17,119 nt of DNA, from assembly GCA_003024985.2 (NCBI GenBank), contig PXIH01S0004544.1; one strand, written 5' to 3'. Positions 1 through 6,229 of the stretch are shown here, piece after piece. Origin of the DNA: Euperipatoides rowelli (lineage: Eukaryota; Onychophora; Udeonychophora; Euonychophora; Peripatopsidae). Within the stretch, counting starts at the first letter, position 1, and the number at the start of each line of letters is the position of its first letter. The notes under the pieces were generated by a model. The model saw only the letters and a program-made list of their open reading frames with translations. It was not told where the DNA came from and searched no databases. The translations under genes and the position numbers were made by a program.

Positions 1-23
1 TTAAAGTATATATTCAGTTATTT

Positions 24-908
24 TTAATTACCGATGCAATCTGGCATACCCTTAACGTGAATGATGTCATATATATATATATATATATATTTTTCTTGAG
101 TCCAATTCGGGAGGTAGCCTTTTTCAAATGTTCTTTTCATTTTAGAAATTCTAACTTGCTGTCTGATTTTAAATGTAAAGTTTTGTGAATCATCCCATAA
201 TTTATCTTTATATAAAAAACTATAGACTTTTTCATTTTTCAAATTCACTTCTATCGGACTTCGTTGAATAGTTCGATGAAAATATTGGTTATAACTTTTC
301 ATCAATTAAGATAAAACATCTAATTATGTTAATGTATTTTTAGCGGTCAAATATCTCCACATGCTGGTTTTTAAAGTTCTGTTCTATTGAACCGTTATAT
401 GTCGGCAGCATTTAATTCGGACTTTGTTGTGAAAAAATGAATAGGTACCATTTTCTTTTAAATAACTTTGAAAGATCCGATTCTGAAATTCTTTCCCATC
501 ATCTGTCTGGATCTTATTAGGTTTCCGTTCTTGTATAATTTTTTTAAATGTGATNAGAATATCTTGAGCCGTNTTNNTTTTCATAGNTANAGCCCATGCG
601 TATTTGGAAAAGACATCGATACATGTTAAAAGATATTTATANCCGGAATTGTATTTGGAAATATTTTGTAAATCTACTAAGTCANNTTGAAATTGATCAT
701 TGATTCCATGCACAATAATCTTTCTATGTTTAAAATTTTTTCTTACTGGTTTATGTAACGTATAGGCACCTTGAGTTTTAAACCATCTATTTAATTTTTT
801 TATTGACGGTGTATCTTCGTGTACGTCCCGATGGATGGCTTGTTTTCCCGATAGACTCCCAACTTGTTCGGGGTCGTAATATTTTTCGATCCATTTTTGA
901 CTTTCCAT
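24..908 (-). pseudogene. Degraded DDE integrase, F54H12.3-like / Polinton-type (rve fold)
   Basis: This is a retroviral-type integrase of the kind carried by Polinton/Maverick-like DNA transposons, which joins element ends to chromosomal DNA in the nucleus. The start is an ATG at 906-908 in good context (AAAATGG). In order it shows an N-terminal helical part (KWIEKYYDPEQVGSL), a linker with YTLHKPVR, the catalytic core with first Asp in DLVDLQ, then YLLTCIDVFSKYAWA and second Asp in QTDDGKEF, then SYNQYFHRTI. It ends in a small SH3/chromo-like domain with VRISKMKRTFEKGYLPNW. It is broken: a frame change near 405-420, TAA at 395-397 where the catalytic Glu is expected just before RFNRT, a 5-nt tandem duplication (GAACA/GAACT) near 376-385, TAA at 324-326 and 306-308, and an (AT)n expansion in the C-terminus. 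Nine ambiguous bases lie in the core. The family call is firm; the exact element class is less sure. Confidence 0.88.
69..90. repeat. (AT)11 microsatellite inside integrase 3' end
   Basis: There are eleven uninterrupted AT dinucleotides. In the integrase frame they encode alternating Tyr-Ile just after the conserved GYLPNW motif, replacing the expected end of the domain. This is a likely post-insertion slippage expansion in a dead gene. Confidence 0.95.
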
Positions 909-950
909 TTTTACGATCACAACACCGACTCCAGCAAGTAATATTAATTT

Positions 951-1223
951 TCAGACGTCTGATTCGGATCNAAAAATTCTAAACACTTTCTTCACTTTAT
1001 CTAAAGTATTATAGTGAAGTACGGTACAGTACCGGTAGCTATCCCAATCCACATCATGACAGCAAATCGGTTTTATATCTTCTTGAGGTACATATTCTTG
1101 TAAACTAATTCCATATAATTGAATAAAAAGTTCTTTTTCTATACAATTGAGTTCATCCACAAATCTTAATAACAGTTTCATCATATGACTTGAACCTATA
1201 CATCTCCAATTAATCAGGAACAT
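951..1223 (-). CDS. Unrecognised small Cys-rich protein, probably partial
   Basis: This open frame of 90 codons on the same strand as the integrase has its stop (TGA, 951-953) 42 bp before the integrase ATG and in the same reading frame. I do not recognise the family. Visible are a helical N-half (MMKLLLRFVDELNCIEKELF) and a C-half with CCHDVDWDSYRYC followed by TVLH, a possible metal-binding Cys/His cluster. One codon contains an ambiguous base (971). The ATG at 1221-1223 may not be the real start: a splice acceptor lies just upstream (AG at 1231-1232) with a consensus donor 64 bp further up, so this could be the last exon of a longer gene. It is unusually intact compared with its neighbours. 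It could also be an upstream part of the integrase transcript. Confidence 0.45.
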   Translation of the reverse strand: MFLINWRCIGSSHMMKLLLRFVDELNCIEKELFIQLYGISLQEYVPQEDIKPICCHDVDWDSYRYCTVLHYNTLDKVKKVFRIFXSESDV

Positions 1224-1230
1224 GTTGATC

Positions 1231-1296
1231 CTAGTAAGTCAAAACGTAAAATGATTTTTCAAAAAAAAAGTTTTCAAATCTTATACTAAAACTTAC
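1231..1296 (-). other. Candidate 66-bp GT-AG intron
   Basis: On the minus strand, exon-like sequence ending ATCAGAG is followed by a consensus donor GTAAGT (1291-1296). Then comes AT-rich sequence and an acceptor, TTTTGACTTACTAG (AG at 1231-1232). Splicing would join an open frame upstream in phase with the 951-1223 ORF, adding about a dozen residues before an upstream stop. Its size resembles the 76-bp intron candidate at 3117-3192. Confidence 0.4.
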
Positions 1297-1320
1297 CTCT
1301 GATACCTGAAAAATATTTTG

Positions 1321-1395
1321 TATGGTTATATTATTTTATATGGTTATTATTTTTTGTATGGTTATATTATATTGTATGGTTATTTTATATGGTTA
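1321..1395. repeat. Tandem TATGGTTA repeat, 18-bp period
   Basis: TATGGTTA occurs at 1321, 1339, 1357, 1375 and 1388, so the first four copies are spaced by exactly 18 bp and the last by 13. The rest of each unit is A/T only. No coding sense was found; it fills the gap between two decayed genes. Confidence 0.85.
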
Positions 1396-1425
1396 ATTTT
1401 ATTAGAAGTAAAAAAACCAAGAAAA

Positions 1426-1445
1426 TTTATTTTAAAACATTTATT
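1426..1445 (-). promoter_or_regulatory. Pair of AATAAA poly(A) signals after the 1519-2282 gene
   Basis: Minus-strand AATAAA hexamers at 1440-1445 and 1426-1431 fall about 75-95 nt after the final stop codon of the decayed gene 1519-2282. In AT-rich DNA the hexamer is common, so position is the main support. Confidence 0.35.
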
Positions 1446-1518
1446 GAACATAGAAATGTTTTACAGTTCAATTTTTTCAAACTAGTTTTTTTATGTTTCA
1501 AAACTAGAAGAAAAATAT

Positions 1519-2282
1519 TTAATCATTCATAATACCATCAAATAAAAATGGATTTGNATTTTTAACTTTACAATAAATTTCATTTCTATCATAAAAGTAC
1601 ATCGAGTGTAATGGTGGACATTCAATACAATGATTTACATAAGTTTTAATCTCAATTATATTTGCAATAAATTCAGCTATGAATAAAATGTCATGTAAAA
1701 GTCTTAGTTAATAAATTTTTAGCTTTAAATTTCAACTGTTGAGGTGTTAGAGATGGATATTATTCTTTACATAAAACAATAAGATCAAAATAATGACATT
1801 GATGGATATATTCCATGAAATTAAAATATTGAATAGTGTCTTTACACTCAGAAAGTTCAATTTTTTTCTGCAATTCTTTACTCATAGCATAAACACAGTT
1901 CAAATGATAAAAACATTCACTTAGTAAAATGTCTTAGAAATTAAAAGTTTTTCCTATTTTGGATACAAGTAGTTGAACGGAAGTTTTCACGTCATTAAAA
2001 TCTAATGGGGTATGTCCTTCAGCATAGTCCGCTGCATCCATTCCGCTACTTTTTTGGTACGGTGGTAAGGCATCGTATAATGATTCGTGGTTGCGAGGAA
2101 GAAGACACAGCATTTTCCGGTACAGTATCGGTTCTTTGGTGTGGTGGTAAAGCATCGGTATAATGATTCATAGGTTGAGAAGATATTTCATTTTCAGGTA
2201 TGGTTTCTAAAATATTCTTCTTCATAGGTTTACTTTCCATAGTGTAAGATACATAGCACATATTGGTTTTTGAAGTATTCAT
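1519..2282 (-). pseudogene. Decayed unrecognised gene with internal 27-codon duplication
   Basis: This is a roughly 254-codon gene that becomes visible only when stops and frame changes are crossed. The start is ATG at 2280-2282 (MNTSKTN), 84 bp downstream of a TATA box. The N-half has two copies of a unit containing PEN, SSQP, NH and DALPPxQ; a one-base deletion lies in the second copy. The frame then runs through GHTPLDFNDVKTSVQ to a TAA at 1934-1936 and continues without shift through ECFYHLNCVYAMSKELQ and YIHQCHYFDL, with TAA at 1760-1762 and TGA at 1691-1693. A one-base frame change near 1691 leads to AEFIANIIEIKTYVNHC, then CPPLH, YDRNEIYC and a final TAA at 1519-1521. The C-terminal Cys pattern (C-x2-C-x15-C) could bind metal. 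Family and function are unknown. Continued reading sense beyond each lesion argues that this was a real protein. Confidence 0.6.
2055..2207 (-). repeat. Two-copy 27-codon tandem duplication in the decayed gene
   Basis: Two units share PEN...SSxQPxNH...DALPPxQ. The GGTGGTAA-GCATC block (plus-strand reading) recurs at 2061-2074 and 2143-2156, an offset of 82 bp, i.e. 27 codons plus the one base that causes the frameshift. Confidence 0.75.
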
Positions 2283-2365
2283 TGAAAAAAAATACAGGTC
2301 CTGTGAAAGTATGATCAAGTAGGAACAGCAGCAGTAAAAAGAATGAAATGAAACTAGTGTGAAGG

Positions 2366-2372
2366 TTATATA
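2366..2372 (-). promoter_or_regulatory. TATA box (GTATATAACC) of gene 1519-2282
   Basis: Minus-strand TATATAA lies about 85 bp upstream of the ATG at 2280-2282, the right spacing for a TATA box plus a short 5' UTR. A TTTTGATTGG/CCAATCAAAA element lies about 50 bp further up (2418-2427), matching one in the promoter near 3540. Confidence 0.5.
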
Positions 2373-2417
2373 CTCTACATCATCTCTTCTCTGATTGATT
2401 TAAAAATTATATCTTGA

Positions 2418-2427
2418 TTTTGATTGG
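2418..2427 (-). promoter_or_regulatory. CCAAT-type element shared by two promoters
   Basis: The minus strand reads CCAATCAAAA. The identical decamer, in the opposite orientation, lies at 3538-3547 upstream of the other TATA box. CCAAT is the NF-Y core; the extra five identical bases suggest common ancestry or shared control. Confidence 0.4.
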
Positions 2428-2508
2428 TTACTTTTCATGTTTCTTACTTTTGGATTTGGGTTTCTTCCTTTTAGCTAGTAGGATATATATTTTTTGACGC
2501 TTGATAGG

Positions 2509-2532
2509 TTTATTAATACCCTAATATTTATT
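2509..2532 (-). promoter_or_regulatory. AATAAA poly(A) signals at end of zinc-module gene
   Basis: Minus-strand AATAAA at 2527-2532 overlaps the last codons of the 2521-2897 gene, and a second lies at 2509-2514, seven bases past its TAG. A compact gene end is typical of viral-like or transposon genes. Confidence 0.4.
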
Positions 2533-2897
2533 AAATAATTCTGGGTGACCTAACTGGTTCAATGGGAAATGATCCTCACAGAAATATGTACCTTCAATTT
2601 CACATTCACTACAGGAAGGTTCAAAACATTTAAACATGTAGCTTCTTTTCTTCTTGATTTTAAGTAGTTTGGATCGAGTAGGAATAACTTGATCGGCTGG
2701 TGTAGTTACAGTTTCATTCAGGCGAGATTTGACTTGATTCGGGGTACAACTTAATTGTGAACTTACAGCCGGTGCGGTAGTATTCAGAGATGGGAATAAT
2801 GTAGCATCATCCTCGGCATATAGTACGGTGACGGCATTCTCTGTGTAAATCCATCACAGTCATGATCAATGATAGCACAATAATCGGAATTCTCCAT
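2521..2897 (-). pseudogene. Decayed gene with C-terminal Cys-His zinc-like module
   Basis: This is about 125 codons from ATG at 2895-2897 (MENSDYCAIIDHDCDG) to TAG at 2521-2523, with one frame change near 2840-2848. After the shift the frame stays open to the end. It contains an acidic/Thr-rich middle (VLYAEDDATLF), a basic stretch (KLLKIKKKRSYMFK) and a C-terminal module C-x4-C-x10-C-x2-H (KCFEPSC ... YFCEDHF). The adjacent upstream gene ends in a related C-x4-C-x19-C-x2-H module, so the two may be tandem paralogues. The upstream gene stops only 7 bp before this ATG and no separate promoter is visible, so they may once have been one two-module protein. Such modules are usual in nucleic-acid-binding or ubiquitin-related proteins, but no function can be assigned. 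The family is not recognised. Confidence 0.55.
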
Positions 2898-2904
2898 GAC
2901 ACTA

Positions 2905-3448
2905 TTAGAACCATCTTTTATGTTTCATACAATAAAATATAAATTTAGGATAATTATTTAAATCATATTCGATAGGTACTAATTCATTACAATCTTTTTC
3001 ATGACATCTAGATTGAAATGGTATTTCAGGTTTATCGACTTTTAGAGGTATGACCGGCGATGGTGTTGAGTAGTCCGGGATAATCTCCTGTCCCGGTTTA
3101 GTTACGGTAAAACTTTCTAAAAAAAAATAAGTCATGAATAATTTGAAAAATAAAATAGTCACTTAGAAAAAAATATTTAAGTTTATACATACCAAGTTCT
3201 TTTTACTTGAAGCTAATTGTTCTTGTAACTTATATTTTTCTCGGGCTGCGGTAGTTAGGATATCAAACTGGATGGAATTTATTCTTCAAGAGCGGTAATA
3301 TCACTCCGAACAAGCTTCGCAAATAAACTATTTATTTCATCGGTCATCATAACATCCATATCCCCACTGCAAAAACGTTCAGGGGTTCCATATCTCCGGT
3401 GAAATTAACGTTGAGGGCTTCTAACTGCTCCATATTACTGAATTCCAT
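2905..3448 (-). pseudogene. Decayed two-exon gene: coiled coil plus Cys-His module
   Basis: The start is ATG at 3446-3448 (MEFSNMEQLEALN), about 63 bp downstream of a strong TATA box. The first exon then continues as DEINSLFAKLVRSDITALEE, after a frame change near 3360-3380, and as AAREKYKLQEQLASSKK after another at about 3280. The latter is a short charged coiled-coil-like helix. A GT-AG intron candidate (3117-3192) separates it from an exon rich in Pro (STPSPVIPLKV) ending in C-x4-C-x19-C-x2-H (RCHEKDC ... YCMKH) and TAA at 2905-2907. The phases across the intron do not match as they stand, so another small indel is likely. Predicted intact length is about 155 residues. I do not recognise the family. 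Coiled coil plus a zinc-like module suggests an oligomeric binding protein, which is inference only. Confidence 0.55.
3117..3192 (-). other. Candidate 76-bp GT-AG intron
   Basis: On the minus strand the donor reads TTG|GTATGT and the acceptor is a T-run ending TTTTTTTTTAG at 3117-3118. Open reading sense lies on both sides (coiled coil before, Pro-rich and Cys-His part after). The flanking phases differ by one base, fitting a decayed gene. Confidence 0.5.
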
Positions 3449-3510
3449 GGTTGAGGTACTTCTTGTGAGAGAGTTTAGGATGAAGTGATTTAAAGCGGGA
3501 AAGTCAAAGC

Positions 3511-3517
3511 TTTTATA
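3511..3517 (-). promoter_or_regulatory. TATA box (GGGTATAAAAGC)
   Basis: The minus-strand TATAAAA is consensus with a G/C flank. It sits about 63 bp before the ATG at 3446-3448, leaving room for a start site near 3485 and a short leader. It is the best core promoter in the window. Confidence 0.6.
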
Positions 3518-3537
3518 CCCTATACTAAAGATATGGA

Positions 3538-3547
3538 CCAATCAAAA
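3538..3547 (+). promoter_or_regulatory. CCAATCAAAA element upstream of TATA box
   Basis: The plus strand reads CCAATCAAAA, about 21 bp upstream (for the minus-strand gene) of the TATA box at 3511-3517. The same ten bases occur at 2418-2427 in the other promoter. Confidence 0.4.
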
Positions 3548-3999
3548 TGCTTCTCGCCTAAAGATAAGAAAATTCCCATCATGCATCATAACATGTATGC
3601 TTACCTTGCGGTCCGTGCCTTTGTGACATCATTTTGTATTACATTTTACATTTTTGTAACGGAAGTTATTTAGGATTAAGGGATACGGAAATAGTTGTAG
3701 AAGTGACATGTGTGCTAGAGATATCCACCATCTTGGATTTTGTGACATCACTCCCGTCATGCATCCGGAAAGGTCCCGGATGTGATGGATGATGTCAGAG
3801 TCACGTGAGTTATTGGTATAGGTGGTCCCACCCGTCCCCCTATAGCATTTTTTCTCATTTTTGTAAATTTTTGAAAAAATGACGAGAACGAGGTCAGGAC
3901 AGAGAATGAGCTGTCCCATCATGCATCCTAAAATTCCGGATACTATTCCGGATAATAGAGTTTTAAAAGCTTTAATATCCAGAAAAAATAGAAATTTGG

Positions 4000-4023
4000 C
4001 CGCCATCTTGAAAAGACCCGGAT
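4000..4023 (+). repeat. 24-bp direct repeat, copy 1 (CCGCCATCTTG core)
   Basis: CCGCCATCTTGAAAAGACCC plus GGAT is identical to 4490-4513. Its core GCCGCCATCTTG is the reverse of the known YY1 site AAGATGGCGGC. Confidence 0.85.
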
Positions 4024-4201
4024 GTAACTTCGAAAATTTGAAGTGGGTGGGGTATCTATCCCATCATGCGTCAAAATCTATCCCATCATGCATCAATATG
4101 TGATGTCATATGGGCAAAGAACGAGAGTGAGAATGAGAATTGGAATGAGAACTGGAACGAGAGTGAGATGCCCCATCATGCATCAACATATGATATCATA
4201 G

Positions 4202-4215
4202 GCCCATATATGGGC
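4202..4215. repeat. Perfect 14-bp palindrome GCCCATATATGGGC (CArG-like)
   Basis: The palindrome contains CCATATATGG, which fits the SRF/MADS CArG consensus CC(A/T)6GG. A second perfect copy lies at 4318-4331 and a truncated one at 4432-4443. Confidence 0.8.
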
Positions 4216-4317
4216 ATAAAACAAGAATGAGAGTAGGAATGAGAATGGTAATGAGAGTGGGAACAAAAACAGGAACGAGAGAGATGTCCCATCATGCATG
4301 ATCATATGACTTCATAG

Positions 4318-4331
4318 GCCCATATATGGGC
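4318..4331. repeat. Second copy of GCCCATATATGGGC palindrome
   Basis: This copy is identical to 4202-4215 and at the same place within its tandem unit, between the TTCATAG block and the purine-rich stretch. Confidence 0.8.
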
Positions 4332-4489
4332 ATAAAAACAAAAATGAGAACTAGCGTGAGAACGAGGGAGAATGAGAGATATCCCATCATGCATCATATT
4401 ACCGAGAATGCATCATAATATGATGGCATAGGCCCATATATGGTAAACAGTAAGTCAGCCATCTTGGATTTTTGTTAGTGAAAATTCTG

Positions 4490-4513
4490 CCGCCATCTTG
4501 AAAAGACCCGGAT
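4490..4513 (+). repeat. 24-bp direct repeat, copy 2
   Basis: This is the same 24 bases as 4000-4023, 490 bp away. A related CCATCTTGGATTTT lies at 3727-3740 and again near 4459-4472. It marks the right end of the repeat-rich block; beyond it the DNA becomes plain AT-rich. Confidence 0.85.
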
Positions 4514-4519
4514 TGGCCT

Positions 4520-5020
4520 CGAAACGGTGTTTCTTATCTACTATTATAACACTTCCAACACATTTATTTAAAAACGACTAAAAACAATTTTTAAAAGTGA
4601 TTAGAAATTAATTAAACAATAAATGCAAGTTTCTTGTTTTAAACAACAAAATTTGATATCTCTTTCCATAAAAAAAGTTAATGTTAAAATATGATGTACA
4701 GTATATTTGTTTTTTTTATATTCAATAAAATTTACATTGGTTATTTAAAAAAAAAAGATATCTCTATTAAACTCAAGTCTAAAGCAACAAAATGGGATTT
4801 TTCTTATAACCTGTAAGTATAATCATTTAAATTAAGCTTATTGAATAAATTTATATTAAGTCTATTTAATTTGATTTTCTTACATACTATCAAAATAAAT
4901 TTGATTTTAATTGCAACTAAGGTTTTGCTCTTTTCATTCCACACATCACATTTTTTTTAAAAATTATACTATAAATTTAATGATTCCTAGGGTCTCTTAT
5001 TTTGTAAATATCAAAAACTT
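4520..5020. other. AT-rich non-coding stretch
   Basis: About 500 bp contain only A/T-rich sequence with short homopolymers. I see no open frame with protein sense, no repeat and no RNA gene. Confidence 0.6.
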
Positions 5021-5140
5021 CTGGGGGCAAAGCTCCCCAGACCCCTCTCACCACCAACGCTTTGCTCCTGGACCCTGGGGGAGACCTAAGCGGACTACCA
5101 CCCACATACGTGCCCCCATGTAGAAGAAACAAAGTCGGCG
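5021..5140 (+). repeat. GC-rich repeat fragment, transposon-like
   Basis: A sharp GC-rich island stands in AT-rich DNA: CTGGGGGCAAAGCTCCCCAG, a near palindrome, then CAACGCTTTGCTCCTGGACC, CTGGGGGAGACC and GTCGGCGCC. Such G-run/CAAAGC/CCAGACCCC blocks are typical of dispersed DNA-transposon ends, but I cannot name the family. The frame open through it (4911-5123) looks incidental. Confidence 0.4.
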
Positions 5141-5143
5141 CCT

Positions 5144-5341
5144 ATGACTGCAGGTAAAGTGTCCATGCAAAATGGGCCTAATGATCTGTTCATGTTCAAA
5201 ACTCTTAAATCTTGTCCTGTTGATTATGTACTAAAATTACTAAATGATTTCAATACTACCAAAGGTGATAATCCAACCAGATTTATTAATTGATGGAAAG
5301 GCCTTCCTAAAGATCTCATTGATAAAAACATCTTCTTTTAA
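5144..5341 (+). pseudogene. 66-codon open frame broken by one TGA, unrecognised
   Basis: From ATG (5144-5146, MTAGKVSMQNGPNDLF) the frame reads through FKTLKSCPVDYVLKLLNDF and NPTRFIN to a single TGA at 5291-5293, then WKGLPKDLIDKNIFF and TAA at 5339-5341. The stop precedes a Trp codon, and TGG to TGA is a one-base change, so the site was probably Trp. The residue mix is convincingly protein-like and balanced, unlike the surrounding AT-rich DNA. The ATG is next to a CTGCAG|GTAAAG sequence, so the true 5' end could be a splice site. It directly follows the GC-rich fragment at 5021-5140 and may be part of the same mobile element or a captured exon. The family is not recognised. Confidence 0.45.
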
Positions 5342-5399
5342 ACATACAGTACGGTAGCCTACTCTTGGACATCCTTCTGGTTTCAATAATATTTCTTTT

Positions 5400-5817
5400 A
5401 TTAAAGTAGGCTATATTGTCAATGCTATTTTCAACTTTATCAATTTAGTTTTATTTTGCCAAAAAAATGTTTGTTTAATTCATCAATTTTTTTTATTTCA
5501 TTTAAAAAGGTGTGAAAATCTAAGTTTTATACAATGTTAGAAAATACTGATTACGTCATCTATTTCTATCATTATTAATTAATTCAACATCATCTTAAAC
5601 ACAAATCAAAGCAAACAACTGTGTTTGTTTTTATTTCTAAGATGATATAATAAATGATGTATGTAATCACTCTTTTTTAACATTACTTAGATTTTCACAC
5701 CTTTTTAAATTAAATAAGAAAAATTGATGAAAATAAACATTCATTTTTTTTTTTTTTTTTTGGCAAAATAAAATTAAATCGACAAAATTGAAAATAGCTT
5801 TGATAACACACTTTAAT
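5400..5817. mobile_element. Foldback element with about 200-bp inverted arms
   Basis: The left arm (about 5400-5617) and the reverse complement of the right arm (about 5622-5817) match along most of their length. Shared blocks are ATTAAAGT at both outer ends, GCTATTTTCAA, TTTTATTTTGCC, TCATCAATTTTT, the long AAAAAGGTGTGAAAATCTAA, GATTAC and ATCATCTTA. The spacer is only a few bases, so the transcript would fold into a long imperfect hairpin. No protein is encoded. It fits a foldback MITE; no clear target duplication was found. Confidence 0.75.
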
Positions 5818-6128
5818 AGCGTTTGTTGTTTTTTCTCTCTGCTTTTTATCTTTTACAGTATATTATAATAGCATGTTATATATTTTTCATTCTATTACTT
5901 TATTCTTGTCAATTATAATTTTTTTAAAGTTCTTTACATTGTTGATGCCTTAGCTTAAATAAATATACAGCATGTGCGTGTACTATGTCTTTATCAATAT
6001 ACTGTACAGTTTATGATTGAAGATTTTATTTTAGTAATAGGTTACTAATAACTGGATTCTCATCCACCTAATGGAATGGGCTTTAAATTTCTGTCATCTC
6101 CGAACTTTAGTAATGATTGCACACTCAC
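5818..6128. other. AT-rich non-coding stretch
   Basis: No gene, repeat or RNA is apparent. A frame open from 6051 runs on through the tandem duplication that follows but has no recognisable protein sense. Confidence 0.5.
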
Positions 6129-6229
6129 ACACACCCTTCTAAATTCTAATAGAGATCAAAAAAGACCTGTCCCTTCCAGAAATTATTACACACCCTTCTA
6201 TATAGAGATCAAAATAGATCTGTCCCCTC
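6129..6229 (+). repeat. Two-copy tandem duplication (ACACACCCTTCT...CTGTCCC)
   Basis: ACACACCCTTCT, TAGAGATCAAAA and GACCTGTCCC/GATCTGTCCC occur in the same order from 6129 and from 6188. The second copy is about 7 bp shorter because of a gap after CTTCT. Confidence 0.8.

Larger units (their letters stand above)
3574..4396 (+). repeat. Eight same-orientation CCCATCATGCATC motifs with tandem units
   Basis: TCCCATCATGCATC or a one- or two-base variant starts at 3574, 3752, 3914, 4059, 4081, 4171, 4287 and 4382, always in plus orientation. From 4081 the copies form diverged tandem units of 90-116 bp. Each unit has the motif, an ATATGATRTCATA block, the palindrome GCCCATATATGGGC and a purine-rich GAATGAGA stretch. 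The motif fits the published Staf/ZNF143 site pattern (CCCAnnATGCA). The block lies directly behind the TATA promoter at 3511 and contains no convincing gene; open frames across it are chance. It could be the subterminal repeat of the integrase element or an upstream enhancer-like array. Confidence 0.8.

Noticed and set aside
3629-4006. Minus-strand frame of 125 codons
   Set aside because: It runs through the motif array and repeats; no protein family character, and its middle is repeat-derived.
3879-4103. Plus-strand frame of 74 codons in the same place
   Set aside because: It encodes the CCCATCATGCATC repeat (as SCPIMHPK and LSHHASK), so it is an artefact of repeat sequence.
4911-5123. Plus-strand 70-codon frame
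   Set aside because: The second half is the GC-rich repeat fragment and the first half is AT-rich non-coding; no consistent protein sense.
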